Source: F23-B02 sp963620985 (GTDB taxonomy: Bacteria; Bacillota; Clostridia; Oscillospirales; Oscillospiraceae). Taken from it: DNA of 14,305 nucleotides. The notes under the pieces are model-generated. The model made no database searches. It had not been told where the DNA came from and saw only the letters and a program-made list of their open reading frames with translations. The stretch spans positions 1 through 14,305 of the forward strand of contig CAVFCI010000050.1 in NCBI GenBank assembly GCA_963620985.1, read 5' to 3'. Below, piece after piece: positions 1-7,600 of the stretch. A program made the position numbers and the translations under genes. Each line of letters begins with the position of its first letter. Position 1 is the first letter of the stretch.

Positions 1-350
1 TCGTAGACAAGGGCGAGACGGAGGTAGTAACCCATGCCGCCCAGTTTATGCGCATCGCCAACTATTTCTACCCCGTGCTCGGCCTGCTCACCATCCTCAG
101 GTACAGCATCCAGGGCTTGGGTTACAGCATGCTCTCGATGATGAGCGGGGTGATGGAGATGATAGCCCGGTGCGGCGTGAGCCTGTGGCTGGTGCCTGCC
201 CTGGCATGGACGGGTGTCTGTTTCGGCGACCCCGTGGCATGGATTATGGCAGACCTGTTTCTCATCCCCGCCTTCTGGTGGCTGTATGGGCATCTGAGGA
301 AGGAAATTAATGTTCAATTCTCCGCGGATTCCACTCCGAGTGAAACGTGA
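1..350 (+). CDS. MATE family efflux transporter, C-terminal fragment
   Basis: This is the 3' end of a gene that begins before the window. The open frame (codons starting at position 3) runs to a TGA at 348-350, giving about 115 residues. Several hydrophobic membrane segments separated by short loops are visible, and the pattern of an aromatic-rich segment, then QGLGYS, then SGVMEMIAR, then a DPVAWIMAD-type segment matches the last helices of MATE/DinF-type multidrug exporters. Proteins of that family use an Na+ or H+ gradient to export cationic drugs or metabolites across the inner membrane. The tail after the last helix (LRKEINVQ...) is short and hydrophilic, as expected for the C-terminus. 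The in-frame ATG at position 48 is internal, not the start. The substrate cannot be predicted. It converges with the aminotransferase gene on the other strand. Confidence 0.85.
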   Translation, partial: VDKGETEVVTHAAQFMRIANYFYPVLGLLTILRYSIQGLGYSMLSMMSGVMEMIARCGVSLWLVPALAWTGVCFGDPVAWIMADLFLIPAFWWLYGHLRKEINVQFSADSTPSET

Positions 351-414
351 AAGAACAGTCCAGAGTAGCAGAATGAAAAATGTTGTATAGGAGAGTTCTC
401 TATGGTCCCTTAAT

Positions 415-446
415 GGTTGTTCTGTTTCAACGGAAGAACCGTTTTT
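415..446 (+). terminator. Rho-independent terminator after MATE gene
   Basis: An imperfect stem (GGTTGTTCTG paired with CGGAAGAACC, one mismatch and one wobble) with a six-base loop is followed directly by GTTTTT. It lies 65 bases past the MATE stop codon and ends two bases before the stop of the convergent aminotransferase, so it should end + strand transcription before it runs antisense into that gene. The remaining bases of 351-447 show no gene. Confidence 0.6.
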
Positions 447-447
447 C

Positions 448-1575
448 TTATTCTCCCTTGAAACCGTTGAGCAGGTCGATTATCCTGTCTACCTCGCTGT
501 CGGTGAGTGTCTGGTTGAGTGGGATGCTCAGTTCTTCGGCGTGAATGCGTTCAGTTATTGGCAGTTCCATTCCACCAAGTAGGTCGCGGTAGCACTCTTG
601 ACGGTGCGGCGGTATGGGGTAGTGTATCATTGTCTCCACTCCGTTTGCCTTCAGATATTCCTGAAGCTTGTCGCGCTGTTTGCAGAGCACGGGGAAGATG
701 TGGAACACGTTGTCCAGACAAAAGGCCTCGCCCGGCAGATCTATTATGCCATTGTTCACTCCGTTCACGTATCTCTTTGTCAGCTTCTTGCGGCGGGCAT
801 TGTCGCTGTCAAGACGAGGTAGTTTCACACGGAGCACCGCAGCCTGCAACTCGTCAATCCGGCTGTTGCGTCCTGAATATTGGAACACGTATTTCCGGCT
901 GGAGCCATAGTTGCCGAGCGACCTCACCGCTTCTGCCAGTTCAGCGTCGTCTGTGGTCACAGCTCCGGCGTCGCCCAACGCCCCGAGATTCTTTCCGGGA
1001 TAGAAGCTGTGACCGGCTGCGTCGCCCAATGAACCTGTGCGCTGTTTGCCTTGCCACAGGCATCCGTGCGCCTGAGCATTGTCCTCTATCAGCTTTAACC
1101 CGTGCTGACGGCAGATGTTGCCGATGCGTTCCGTGTAGGCGCATCGCCCGTAGAGGTGAACTATCATGACGGCCTTGGTGCGAGGAGTGATGGCCTGTTC
1201 AATCAGCCTGTCGTCTATCTGCATCGTGTCGGCCCTCGGCTCCACGAGCACAGGGCGCAAACGGTTGTCGGTTATGGCGAGTATCGATGCAATATATGTG
1301 TTTGCCGGCACTATGACCTCGTCGCCCTCCGCCATGACGCCCAGTTCCTTGTATGCCCGGATTATCAGAGTAAGTGCGTCAAGTCCGTTGCCGCACCCTA
1401 TACAGTGGCGTGTGCCGATGTACTGTGCATAGTCGTTTTCAAACGCAGCGGTGGCCTGTCCTTTCAGAAACCATCCGCTGTCTATCACGCAATCTATGGC
1501 GGCGTGTATCTCACCGCTGTACATCTGCGTGACTTTTTGTAAATCGAGATATTTTATTGTTTGTGTTTTGACCAT
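448..1575 (-). CDS. DegT/DnrJ/EryC1/StrS family PLP-dependent sugar aminotransferase
   Basis: A 375-residue protein, the usual length for this fold type I family. These enzymes transfer an amino group from glutamate or glutamine to a nucleotide-linked keto-sugar, feeding O-antigen, capsule or glycan synthesis in the cytoplasm. Visible motifs in order are GNGLDAL (62-68, cofactor phosphate region), PANTYIAS (90-97), EDNAQAHG (164-171, with D165 for the pyridine nitrogen and Q168 stacking), and SFYPGKNLGALGD (190-202), where K195 is the expected Schiff-base lysine. The SFYPGKNLGALGD form is typical of the FdtB/QdtB-like branch that makes 3-amino-3,6-dideoxyhexoses; the sugar itself is inferred only. 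I chose the ATG at 1573-1575: the frame stays open to 1812, but those extra 79 residues resemble no part of the family and cross palindromic promoter DNA. No other sugar-nucleotide genes are visible, so the gene appears to stand alone. Stop is TAA. Confidence 0.9.
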   Translation of the reverse strand: MVKTQTIKYLDLQKVTQMYSGEIHAAIDCVIDSGWFLKGQATAAFENDYAQYIGTRHCIGCGNGLDALTLIIRAYKELGVMAEGDEVIVPANTYIASILAITDNRLRPVLVEPRADTMQIDDRLIEQAITPRTKAVMIVHLYGRCAYTERIGNICRQHGLKLIEDNAQAHGCLWQGKQRTGSLGDAAGHSFYPGKNLGALGDAGAVTTDDAELAEAVRSLGNYGSSRKYVFQYSGRNSRIDELQAAVLRVKLPRLDSDNARRKKLTKRYVNGVNNGIIDLPGEAFCLDNVFHIFPVLCKQRDKLQEYLKANGVETMIHYPIPPHRQECYRDLLGGMELPITERIHAEELSIPLNQTLTDSEVDRIIDLLNGFKGE

Positions 1576-1579
1576 AGTG

Positions 1580-1587
1580 CAAAGATA
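1580..1587 (-). promoter_or_regulatory. Putative Bacteroidota -7 promoter element of the aminotransferase
   Basis: On the minus strand this reads TATCTTTG, an exact match to the Bacteroidota sigma-ABfr -7 consensus TAnnTTTG. It ends only four bases before the ATG, so the transcript would be leaderless or nearly so. No clear -33 TTTG is seen at the usual spacing; the sequence there is instead occupied by inverted repeats. Confidence 0.5.
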
Positions 1588-1595
1588 ATGCAAAT

Positions 1596-1642
1596 TTGTC
1601 AAGTTACGTAATTGACAAGGACAAGTTAGTAACTTGTGCTTG
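1596..1642. repeat. Two overlapping palindromes upstream of the aminotransferase (possible operator)
   Basis: The first inverted repeat (1596-1618) has perfect 7-bp arms TTGTCAA and TTGACAA around a 9-bp centre. The second (1616-1642) has 12-bp arms, CAAGGACAAGTT and AACTTGTGCTTG, matching at 11 of 12 positions around a 3-bp centre. They sit directly upstream of the -7 element, overlapping where a -33 element and regulator sites would be. Binding by a dimeric regulator is inferred from position and symmetry only; a hairpin role is also possible. Confidence 0.5.
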
Positions 1643-1753
1643 ACAGTATGGGATGTCGAAATATGTTGTCTTTCCTTGCGTATTTGCATCATCTGAATTC
1701 TTAAATCCGAAACGTTGAGTAACGTAAGGACAACGTTGGACTTTATAGTGACG

Positions 1754-1785
1754 AAAAGAGGGCGTGCCAGTCTTGACACACCCTC
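1754..1785 (-). terminator. Rho-independent terminator of the efflux operon
   Basis: Read on the minus strand, GAGGGTGTGTC and GGCACGCCCTC form an 11-bp stem with two G-U pairs and a six-base loop, followed by TTTT. It begins 24 bases after the TolC-like gene's stop codon. A close relative of this hairpin lies at 12463-12497. Confidence 0.7.
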
Positions 1786-1808
1786 GCTGACAAAAGGAAT
1801 GCACGTTC

Positions 1809-3116
1809 TCATCTCCCCGTCGCCTGCAGGTACTCCCGTTTCTTCACCTCGTAGGTGGTGAAGGCCTCCACGTACTTATCGCGGCTCTGCTGGTAGAGGC
1901 TTTGGGCGTCGAGTAGGTCGCTCATGGTGGCGGTGCCTGCTTCGTAGTAGTCGGTGTTGAGGCGTAGGTTCTCGTCGCTCTGACCGATGCTCTCCTGGGC
2001 TATCGCCACTTGTCGGTATGCATCGTTGAGATCGGTCCATGCCTTACGTATCTTTACTACGAGCAGTTGGCTCTTTTCTATCCTCTCGTTCTCAGCGTTC
2101 TCCACCTGTAGCTTCTGTCGCTTCATGTCGTGCGAGCCGCCCCACCAACTGCTGATGGGCACGGAGACGGTGACCATGCCCACGAGGCGGTTCTGCGACT
2201 TGTCCATCACGTCATTGTATAGGTAGCCTCCGCCCACGGCGACGGAGGGGAGGTTCTTGCCCACGGCGAGCTTGTACTGCAGTTTGCTTGCCTCTATCTG
2301 CTTGCCGAGCAACTGGTACTCGCGAGTTTGAAGTAGCGAGACCTCTGCCGTCTGGTAGAGCTGCTGCGGACTCTCCGGCATGGGGTAGGAGAGGGGTGTC
2401 TTGCCGTCTGTAACCATCCGACCCTCTACCTCGATGCTTTCCCCGGCATGTCCCATCACCTGCGCCAGCAGATCCTTCATCGTCAGGATAGCGTTCTCCA
2501 CCTGAATCCTCGAAGTCTTCACCTCGTTCTGTCGCAGCTGCACTTGAAGGAGGTCGTTGCGGTTGCGCACGCCGGCATCCACGGCATTCTGCGCATCCTG
2601 GCGCACACGCTCCAGCTGGCGGTCGAGCAGGTCGAGGGTGCGGAGGTTCTCCTGCAGCTGCACGAGCTGCCAGTAGTATTGCTCCGTGTTGAGCCTTACC
2701 TCATTCTCCGAGAGGTCGCGCTGCAGACGTGAGACATCCTCGCCAACACGGGCGAGCTTGTTGCCGTTTACAATCTGACCACCGGCAAAGACCGGTTGCA
2801 TCGCCGTCACTCCGGCTACGAGTCCGTTTTTGACCAACGACATCGTCATGCCGCCAAGGTCCATCTCCAGCATTCCCTTGTTGGCGATGAAGCCGCCGCC
2901 CACGGCGGAGACGGTGGGGAAGTACTTGGTGAGAGCTTCCTTGCGCTGCTCGGCAGACATGGCTATCTCGTTGTCGGCATTGCGAAGCGTGAGGTTGTTG
3001 CGCACTGCCTCGCCGATGCACTCGTCGAGCGAATATCTATGGCTCTCTTGTGAGGAGGCTGGCAAACCCATTGCCAGTCCTCCCACTATCATTGTCATTG
3101 CAAATATCTTTTTCAT
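1809..3116 (-). CDS. TolC family outer-membrane efflux protein
   Basis: A 435-residue protein, the usual size for TolC-like channels, which form a trimeric outer-membrane barrel plus a long alpha-helical tunnel that docks on the adaptor and inner-membrane pump. The N-terminus MKKIFAMTMIVGGLAMGLPASSQ is a signal peptide ending near residue 22; no lipobox cysteine is present, so unlike OprM-type channels it is not lipidated. The mature protein begins with YSLDECIGEAVRNN, the typical TolC start, and shows two homologous halves rich in long amphipathic helices (roughly 110-220 and 310-430), including SEVSLLQTREY-like and DLLDAQSLYQQSRDKYVEA segments. It is the third gene of an operon, 19 bases after the RND stop, and is followed by a terminator. 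Start choice is clear because the signal peptide begins at the first ATG. Confidence 0.93.
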   Translation of the reverse strand: MKKIFAMTMIVGGLAMGLPASSQESHRYSLDECIGEAVRNNLTLRNADNEIAMSAEQRKEALTKYFPTVSAVGGGFIANKGMLEMDLGGMTMSLVKNGLVAGVTAMQPVFAGGQIVNGNKLARVGEDVSRLQRDLSENEVRLNTEQYYWQLVQLQENLRTLDLLDRQLERVRQDAQNAVDAGVRNRNDLLQVQLRQNEVKTSRIQVENAILTMKDLLAQVMGHAGESIEVEGRMVTDGKTPLSYPMPESPQQLYQTAEVSLLQTREYQLLGKQIEASKLQYKLAVGKNLPSVAVGGGYLYNDVMDKSQNRLVGMVTVSVPISSWWGGSHDMKRQKLQVENAENERIEKSQLLVVKIRKAWTDLNDAYRQVAIAQESIGQSDENLRLNTDYYEAGTATMSDLLDAQSLYQQSRDKYVEAFTTYEVKKREYLQATGR

Positions 3117-3135
3117 CAGTTCGTCTATGTTATGT

Positions 3136-6100
3136 TTATTCCTTTTCCATTTCCAAAGCCAGGGCCCGTTTCTTTTCCGTTCCCTCGAAGACGAGGAGGT
3201 ACGTTACGGGCACCACGGTGAGGATGCAGAGCATGGAGATTAGCGTGCCGTAGCAGATTACCGTGCCCATCGGCATCCACAGTCCGCTGCCGCCGAGTAT
3301 CATCGGGATGACACCCATGGAGGCTGCGGCGGAGGTGAGGAAGATGGGGCGCATACGTCGGCTGGCGGAGTGCCAGATGGCGTCGCGTACGTTCATGTGC
3401 TCCGTTTCGCGCAGTTCTTCGGCATAGTCGAACATGATGATGCCGTTGCGCACGATGATACCCATCAGAGCCACGAGTCCCATCACGCAGGTAACGCCGA
3501 AGGGCAAGCCTTGTATATTCAGTCCCACGCTGGCACCAAAGAGGCTCAGCAGCATGCTGCAGAACACGATGGCCGCCAGATTTATCTTGCGGAAATGCGC
3601 CATGAGGATAAAGAATATCATCACCGCCGCCACGGCGAGGGCCGTCATGGTGGGGCCCATCGTCTCGGTGCTGTTCTCCAGGTCGCCGCCGTACACCACG
3701 TGGGTGTCTGGCGAGAGCTTGGCAGCCTCCATCTTCTTCTGCACCTGCTGCGTCACGGCCATGGCGTTTACACCTCGCTGGGTCTCGGCCATCACCGTGA
3801 TGGTGGGCACTCCGTTGCGGCGTACCATCTGTCCGTACTGCGTGGTGGGCACGATGTCGGCTATCTGGCGCAGGGGCACGGTCTTCAGTCCGCCCATCAC
3901 GGGAATCTGCTCGTCGGCGAGGTGCTCGGTGGTGGCCCGGTTGCAGCGTGTGCTCATCAGCACGATGGGCACCTGCTTGTCGCCCTCCCATACGTTGGCG
4001 ATGCCAATGCCGCTACCGTAGCGCATGGCGAGGGTGGCCTCCACCTGTATGTTGCTGACACCAAGGCGCGCTGCTTCGTCCTCTTTCAGACGGATGGTAG
4101 TGGTGGCCTGCGGCTCCTGGAAGTTGGTGCGCACGAGTTGCAGTCCGGGGACGGAACGCAGGGTCTTCGTCACCTTGTCGGCGTCCGCCATCATCTGCTG
4201 GCGGTTGTCGTTGCTCAGGCGAATCTCCACTGGACTGGTGGCCTCGTTGTAGCTCAGCTGCTTGAACTTTATGTTAGCCTCGGGAAAATATGCGGCGTAC
4301 TTGTCGGCGTACTCGTCGAGCACCGCCACGGTCGCCTTATCGTCGGTCGTGTTGACGATAAACTGGGCGTAGTTGCTGCCGGCTATCTGCGGCGCGTAGG
4401 CGGTATGGAAGCGTGGCGAGCCGCATCCCTTGAACGAGGTGACGGAGACGATGCGCTGGTCGCGGCGCAGGATGTGCTCCAGGCTGTCGGCCACGGCGGA
4501 AGTTTTGTCGAGCGAGGTGCCCGTGGGCATATAAATCTCCACGGCAAACTGGTTGCGCTCGGCGTAAGGCATGGTCTGCTGAGGCAGGAAGTTCATCATC
4601 ACCATGCCAGCGGCGATGGATGTCAGACCGACAGCCAACGTGCTCTTGGGCCAGGCGAAGCAGAGGTCCAGCAATTTGTCGTAGTATTTCTGCAAGAGGT
4701 CGAGGAACGAGAACGCCTTCTCTCCCGTCTTGGGGTCGAGCTTCTCCTTCAGCGGTTTGCGGATGAAGAAGAACTGGAGGAAGGGCACGAGGAGCGCGGC
4801 GACGAGGAGCGACACACCCAGCACGATGCTCACCGCCCAGGGGAAGGCGAGGAGAAAGTCGTGCGTCTGTCCCACGCAGCACACCAGGAAGGGGAAGAAG
4901 GTGATGCTGATGGCGCAGGTGGCCGAGAAGATGCTCTTGAAGAAATGGGTGGCGGAGGCGATGGAGGCGTGCCAGCGGCTCTTGCCCTCGCCAATCTGCT
5001 CCAGGTAGTTGTCGATGATGACGATGGAGTTGTCCACTATCATGCCGAGCGTCACGATGAGCGCCGCCAGGGTTACCGTATTCAGCTCTAACCCGAAGGC
5101 ATTGTACAGTCCCAGGGAAATAAAAATGCTGATGGGGATGGTGGAGGCTGCCACCAGAGCCACACGCATGGGCAGGAGGAGCATCACCACGATGACCACT
5201 GCCACGATGGCGATGACCAACTCTTCGAGGAAGTTGATGACGCTGTCGTTCACCACCTTGCTTTGGTCGGTAATGCGGAAGATGCTGACGTCCTCGGGCA
5301 GCGTCTTTTGGAACTCCGCCATCTGCTCGTCTATGGCTTCGCCCATCTTCACGATGTTCTGTCCCTTCTTCATCTCCACGCTCAGCAGTATGCACTTCTT
5401 GCCGTTGTTGGTGATGCGGCTCTCAGCCTCGGGATACTCGCGGCGCACGGTGGCGATGTCCTTCAGCCTAACGTTAATGCCCGTGGGCGAGGAGTAGACT
5501 ATCTGCTGCTCGATGTCGTAGAGTGTGTTGAGCGACTTGCCCACGTGGATGGGCATCGTGTAGGTTGGGGTCTTTATGCGTCCGCCCGTAGTGGTGAAGC
5601 CCTTCTGGAAGAGGGTGGCCGCCACCACCTGGTCGGAGAGTCCGTACTTGGCGAGGCGGTCGTTGTCCAGCACCACCGAAATCTGCTTCTGCTGCATGCC
5701 ACTCACGGTGAGCCGTCCCACGCTGTAGATGCTGCGCAGACGGTCTTGCAGCTGGTCCATGTACTCGCTCAGTTCGCGGTAGGTTTTGTCCTGGCTCTCC
5801 ATGGTGATGAGTAGCGAGGAGGTGTCTCCGAAGTCGTCCTGCACCACCACTGCCATCACGTTCTGCGGCAGACTGCTCTTGAAGCTCTGCACGCCGTGCT
5901 TGAACTTCGACCAGAACTCGTCCTTGTTGTCCAGCTCGTCGTTCAGCTGCACCTGTATGTAGACGATGCCGTCGCGGCTCATGGAGTAGGTCTTCTCCTT
6001 CTTCACCTCCTTGTAGGAGAAGATGTAGTTCTCCAGGGGCTTGGTTACCTGCTGTTCCATCTCCTCGGCGGTGTTGCCGGGAGCCACAGCCACCACGATG

Positions 6101-6246
6101 CCCTGTCGGATGGTGAAGTCGGGGAACTCGTTCTTGCGCATGTTCGGCAAACTGTAGATGCCGAATGCGATGAGGCTGCACACCACCACGATGACAATCT
6201 GCCGGTAGTGCATCGCCCATTCCACTATGTTTCGTTTCTTCTTCAT
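3136..6246 (-). CDS. RND family efflux pump, inner-membrane permease subunit
   Basis: A 1036-residue protein, normal for AcrB/HAE-type RND pumps, which use proton influx to export drugs, bile acids or other amphiphiles through a tripartite complex. The first membrane helix (about 15-33) is followed by a large periplasmic porter loop (34-335), a cluster of helices (about 336-560), a second periplasmic loop (560-865) and a final helix cluster (866-1025), giving the two-fold RND layout. The conserved family start NEFPDFTIRQ (39-48) is present. In helix 4 the proton-relay motif reads GMIVDNSIVIIDN: D405 keeps the first AcrB aspartate, while the second is N406. In helix 10, GIIVRNGIIMFDYAEE has R933 where AcrB has the relay lysine. 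The gene follows the adaptor stop by 4 bases and precedes the channel gene by 19 bases, so all three are co-transcribed. Substrate cannot be read from sequence. Confidence 0.95.
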   Translation of the reverse strand: MKKKRNIVEWAMHYRQIVIVVVCSLIAFGIYSLPNMRKNEFPDFTIRQGIVVAVAPGNTAEEMEQQVTKPLENYIFSYKEVKKEKTYSMSRDGIVYIQVQLNDELDNKDEFWSKFKHGVQSFKSSLPQNVMAVVVQDDFGDTSSLLITMESQDKTYRELSEYMDQLQDRLRSIYSVGRLTVSGMQQKQISVVLDNDRLAKYGLSDQVVAATLFQKGFTTTGGRIKTPTYTMPIHVGKSLNTLYDIEQQIVYSSPTGINVRLKDIATVRREYPEAESRITNNGKKCILLSVEMKKGQNIVKMGEAIDEQMAEFQKTLPEDVSIFRITDQSKVVNDSVINFLEELVIAIVAVVIVVMLLLPMRVALVAASTIPISIFISLGLYNAFGLELNTVTLAALIVTLGMIVDNSIVIIDNYLEQIGEGKSRWHASIASATHFFKSIFSATCAISITFFPFLVCCVGQTHDFLLAFPWAVSIVLGVSLLVAALLVPFLQFFFIRKPLKEKLDPKTGEKAFSFLDLLQKYYDKLLDLCFAWPKSTLAVGLTSIAAGMVMMNFLPQQTMPYAERNQFAVEIYMPTGTSLDKTSAVADSLEHILRRDQRIVSVTSFKGCGSPRFHTAYAPQIAGSNYAQFIVNTTDDKATVAVLDEYADKYAAYFPEANIKFKQLSYNEATSPVEIRLSNDNRQQMMADADKVTKTLRSVPGLQLVRTNFQEPQATTTIRLKEDEAARLGVSNIQVEATLAMRYGSGIGIANVWEGDKQVPIVLMSTRCNRATTEHLADEQIPVMGGLKTVPLRQIADIVPTTQYGQMVRRNGVPTITVMAETQRGVNAMAVTQQVQKKMEAAKLSPDTHVVYGGDLENSTETMGPTMTALAVAAVMIFFILMAHFRKINLAAIVFCSMLLSLFGASVGLNIQGLPFGVTCVMGLVALMGIIVRNGIIMFDYAEELRETEHMNVRDAIWHSASRRMRPIFLTSAAASMGVIPMILGGSGLWMPMGTVICYGTLISMLCILTVVPVTYLLVFEGTEKKRALALEMEKE

Positions 6247-6250
6247 AGTT

Positions 6251-7384
6251 CTATTTCGTCTTGATTGCCGTGCCTGTACTTACTTTCTGTTGTCCTTCCA
6301 CGATGAGTCTGTCGCCCGTCTTCAGTCCGCTGACAATGCTCACACCGTTGCTCTGGTATTCTCCGCAGACGATGGTGCGTCGTACGGCCTTGCCGCCCTC
6401 GTCCACCCATACGAAGTTGGAGTTGTCGTCAGCCAGCTGCACGAGGTGGGCAGGGATGACGACGTCAGCCTTTGCAGCCATGCCAGCCTTCTGAGCGTCA
6501 GTCCTGTCAAGTGCTACCTGCGACACCATGCCGGGCAGGAGGGCATTGCTCGTTCCCACCACACGTATCTTCACGCTATAAGAGCGGGAGATAGGGTCGG
6601 CGACGATGCCCTTCTCCACGACGTATCCCTCGTACTGCTTCCCGCCGAGTGCCTGCACCGCTATCCTTGCACGCTGGTGCACACGGACGTTGGCCATCTC
6701 GCTCTCCGGTACGGAGATTTTCACGTTGAGCACATTCGTGGTGACGATCTTCACGATGGGCATACCCGGGGCGGCGTTCTGTCCCACCTCGGCATACTTC
6801 TCGGAGACGACGCCATCGAAGGGAGCGTGGAGTGCACAGTCGGCAAGGCTCTTCTTGGCGATGCCCTCGGCGGCTATGGCCTGCTGCAGTTGGCTCTGCG
6901 CCTCTACCCATTTCAGCTCGGTAAGGCTCCCCTTGTCGTGCAGCTGCTTCATGCGTTCGTAGGCATCCTCCGCTTGCATCCTGGTGGCGTGCGCCATTTC
7001 GTAAGTGTTCTTCACCTGTGTGGGGTCTACCGTGGCGATGAGTTGTCCCTTACGCACACGGTCGCCCACCTTCACCTTTAGCTGTAGGATAGTGCCTCCG
7101 GTGGTGAAGCTCAGCGAGGAACCGTTCTCTTCCTCCACCGTTCCCGAATACCCGTAGGCATCCCGGGCTGATGTCGTTGCGCCGTCCGTACCGATTGTAA
7201 TTTCTTTCACTTTCACCGCTTCCGCAGTAGTCTGCGCCTCCTGCTTCTTGCTGCAACCCACCGCGAGGAAGGCCAGCAGAGCAATGGTCGTCAGCTTGCG
7301 TATTGGGGCAAGCGTTGAGATGCCCGCCATTGCCAGTTTCTCGTTTTTCACTTTTTTCATGCTGTATGTCTTGTTTGTGTTCAT
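6251..7384 (-). CDS. RND efflux periplasmic adaptor (membrane fusion protein), lipoprotein
   Basis: About 377 residues, normal for AcrA/HlyD-type adaptors that bridge the RND pump and TolC channel. An N-terminal hydrophobic stretch LTTIALLAFLAVGC ends in Cys44, a plausible lipidation site. Then come the first half of a barrel-sandwich domain (GGTILQLKVKVGDRVRKGQLIATVD), a helical hairpin with heptad-like character (EMAHATRMQAEDAYERMKQL...), the second barrel-sandwich half (LHAPFDGVVSEKYAEVGQ) and the beta-barrel and membrane-proximal parts to the C-terminus. I chose the ATG at 7382-7384; ATGs at 7360 and 7330 would also leave a workable signal. The longer frame from 7405 starts at a TTG inside the putative promoter and is unlikely. 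First gene of the efflux operon, divergent from the AraC regulator. Stop is TAG. Confidence 0.92.
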   Translation of the reverse strand: MNTNKTYSMKKVKNEKLAMAGISTLAPIRKLTTIALLAFLAVGCSKKQEAQTTAEAVKVKEITIGTDGATTSARDAYGYSGTVEEENGSSLSFTTGGTILQLKVKVGDRVRKGQLIATVDPTQVKNTYEMAHATRMQAEDAYERMKQLHDKGSLTELKWVEAQSQLQQAIAAEGIAKKSLADCALHAPFDGVVSEKYAEVGQNAAPGMPIVKIVTTNVLNVKISVPESEMANVRVHQRARIAVQALGGKQYEGYVVEKGIVADPISRSYSVKIRVVGTSNALLPGMVSQVALDRTDAQKAGMAAKADVVIPAHLVQLADDNSNFVWVDEGGKAVRRTIVCGEYQSNGVSIVSGLKTGDRLIVEGQQKVSTGTAIKTK

Positions 7385-7402
7385 ATTATCTAAACTTGGG
7401 TG

Positions 7403-7410
7403 CAAAACAA
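7403..7410 (-). promoter_or_regulatory. Putative -7 element of the efflux operon
   Basis: The minus strand reads TTGTTTTG, one mismatch from TAnnTTTG, followed by GCACCC. The divergent AraC promoter has the same TTTTGCACCC context, which supports both calls. Transcription would start near 7397, upstream of the chosen ATG at 7384. No convincing -33 element was found. Confidence 0.45.
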
Positions 7411-7427
7411 CTTCTTTCGTGTGGATT

Positions 7428-7463
7428 TATCAGACATACCACGTCCTGTAAAGTGTCCGATAA
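7428..7463. promoter_or_regulatory. Inverted repeat in the divergent AraC/efflux intergenic region
   Basis: TTATCAGACA (7428-7437) and TGTCCGATAA (7454-7463) are inverted copies matching at 9 of 10 positions, 16 bp apart. Relative to the efflux -7 element they lie about 20 to 60 bp upstream, where an activator or repressor of the pump operon would bind. A role as the AraC protein's site is inferred only from position; AraC-family proteins more often bind direct repeats. Confidence 0.35.
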
Positions 7464-7541
7464 CTCTACGTGGATGGCAAATAACGAAGCATGAGACACA
7501 AATAGGAAATGGATAACACTCCAAGATTCGGATGATAGTGA

Positions 7542-7549
7542 TACTTTTG
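7542..7549 (+). promoter_or_regulatory. Putative -7 element of the AraC-family gene
   Basis: TACTTTTG matches the Bacteroidota -7 consensus TAnnTTTG exactly and is followed by GCACCC. It would give a leader of about 45 bases before the ATG at 7601. No good -33 TTTG is present at the usual distance, so the promoter may depend on an activator. Confidence 0.5.
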
Positions 7550-7600
7550 CACCCGAAGTTCTGAATGTGTCACACGAAAAACTACAGGGAGAATTTCAAT

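Noticed and set aside
1576..1812. 79-residue N-terminal extension of the aminotransferase
   Set aside because: It would run through the terminator of the efflux operon, the palindromes and a promoter element, and has no likeness to the family; the ATG at 1575 gives the normal length.
3370..5091. 573-codon plus-strand reading frame opposite the RND gene
   Set aside because: Antisense shadow of a high-GC gene: rich in His, Gly and Val with no recognisable domain. The RND frame on the other strand is a certain gene. The long minus-strand frames at 4337-5395 and 3125-3991 are shadows too.
7385..7405. Upstream TTG start for the efflux adaptor
   Set aside because: The TTG is part of the putative -7 element, so it would lie upstream of the transcript.
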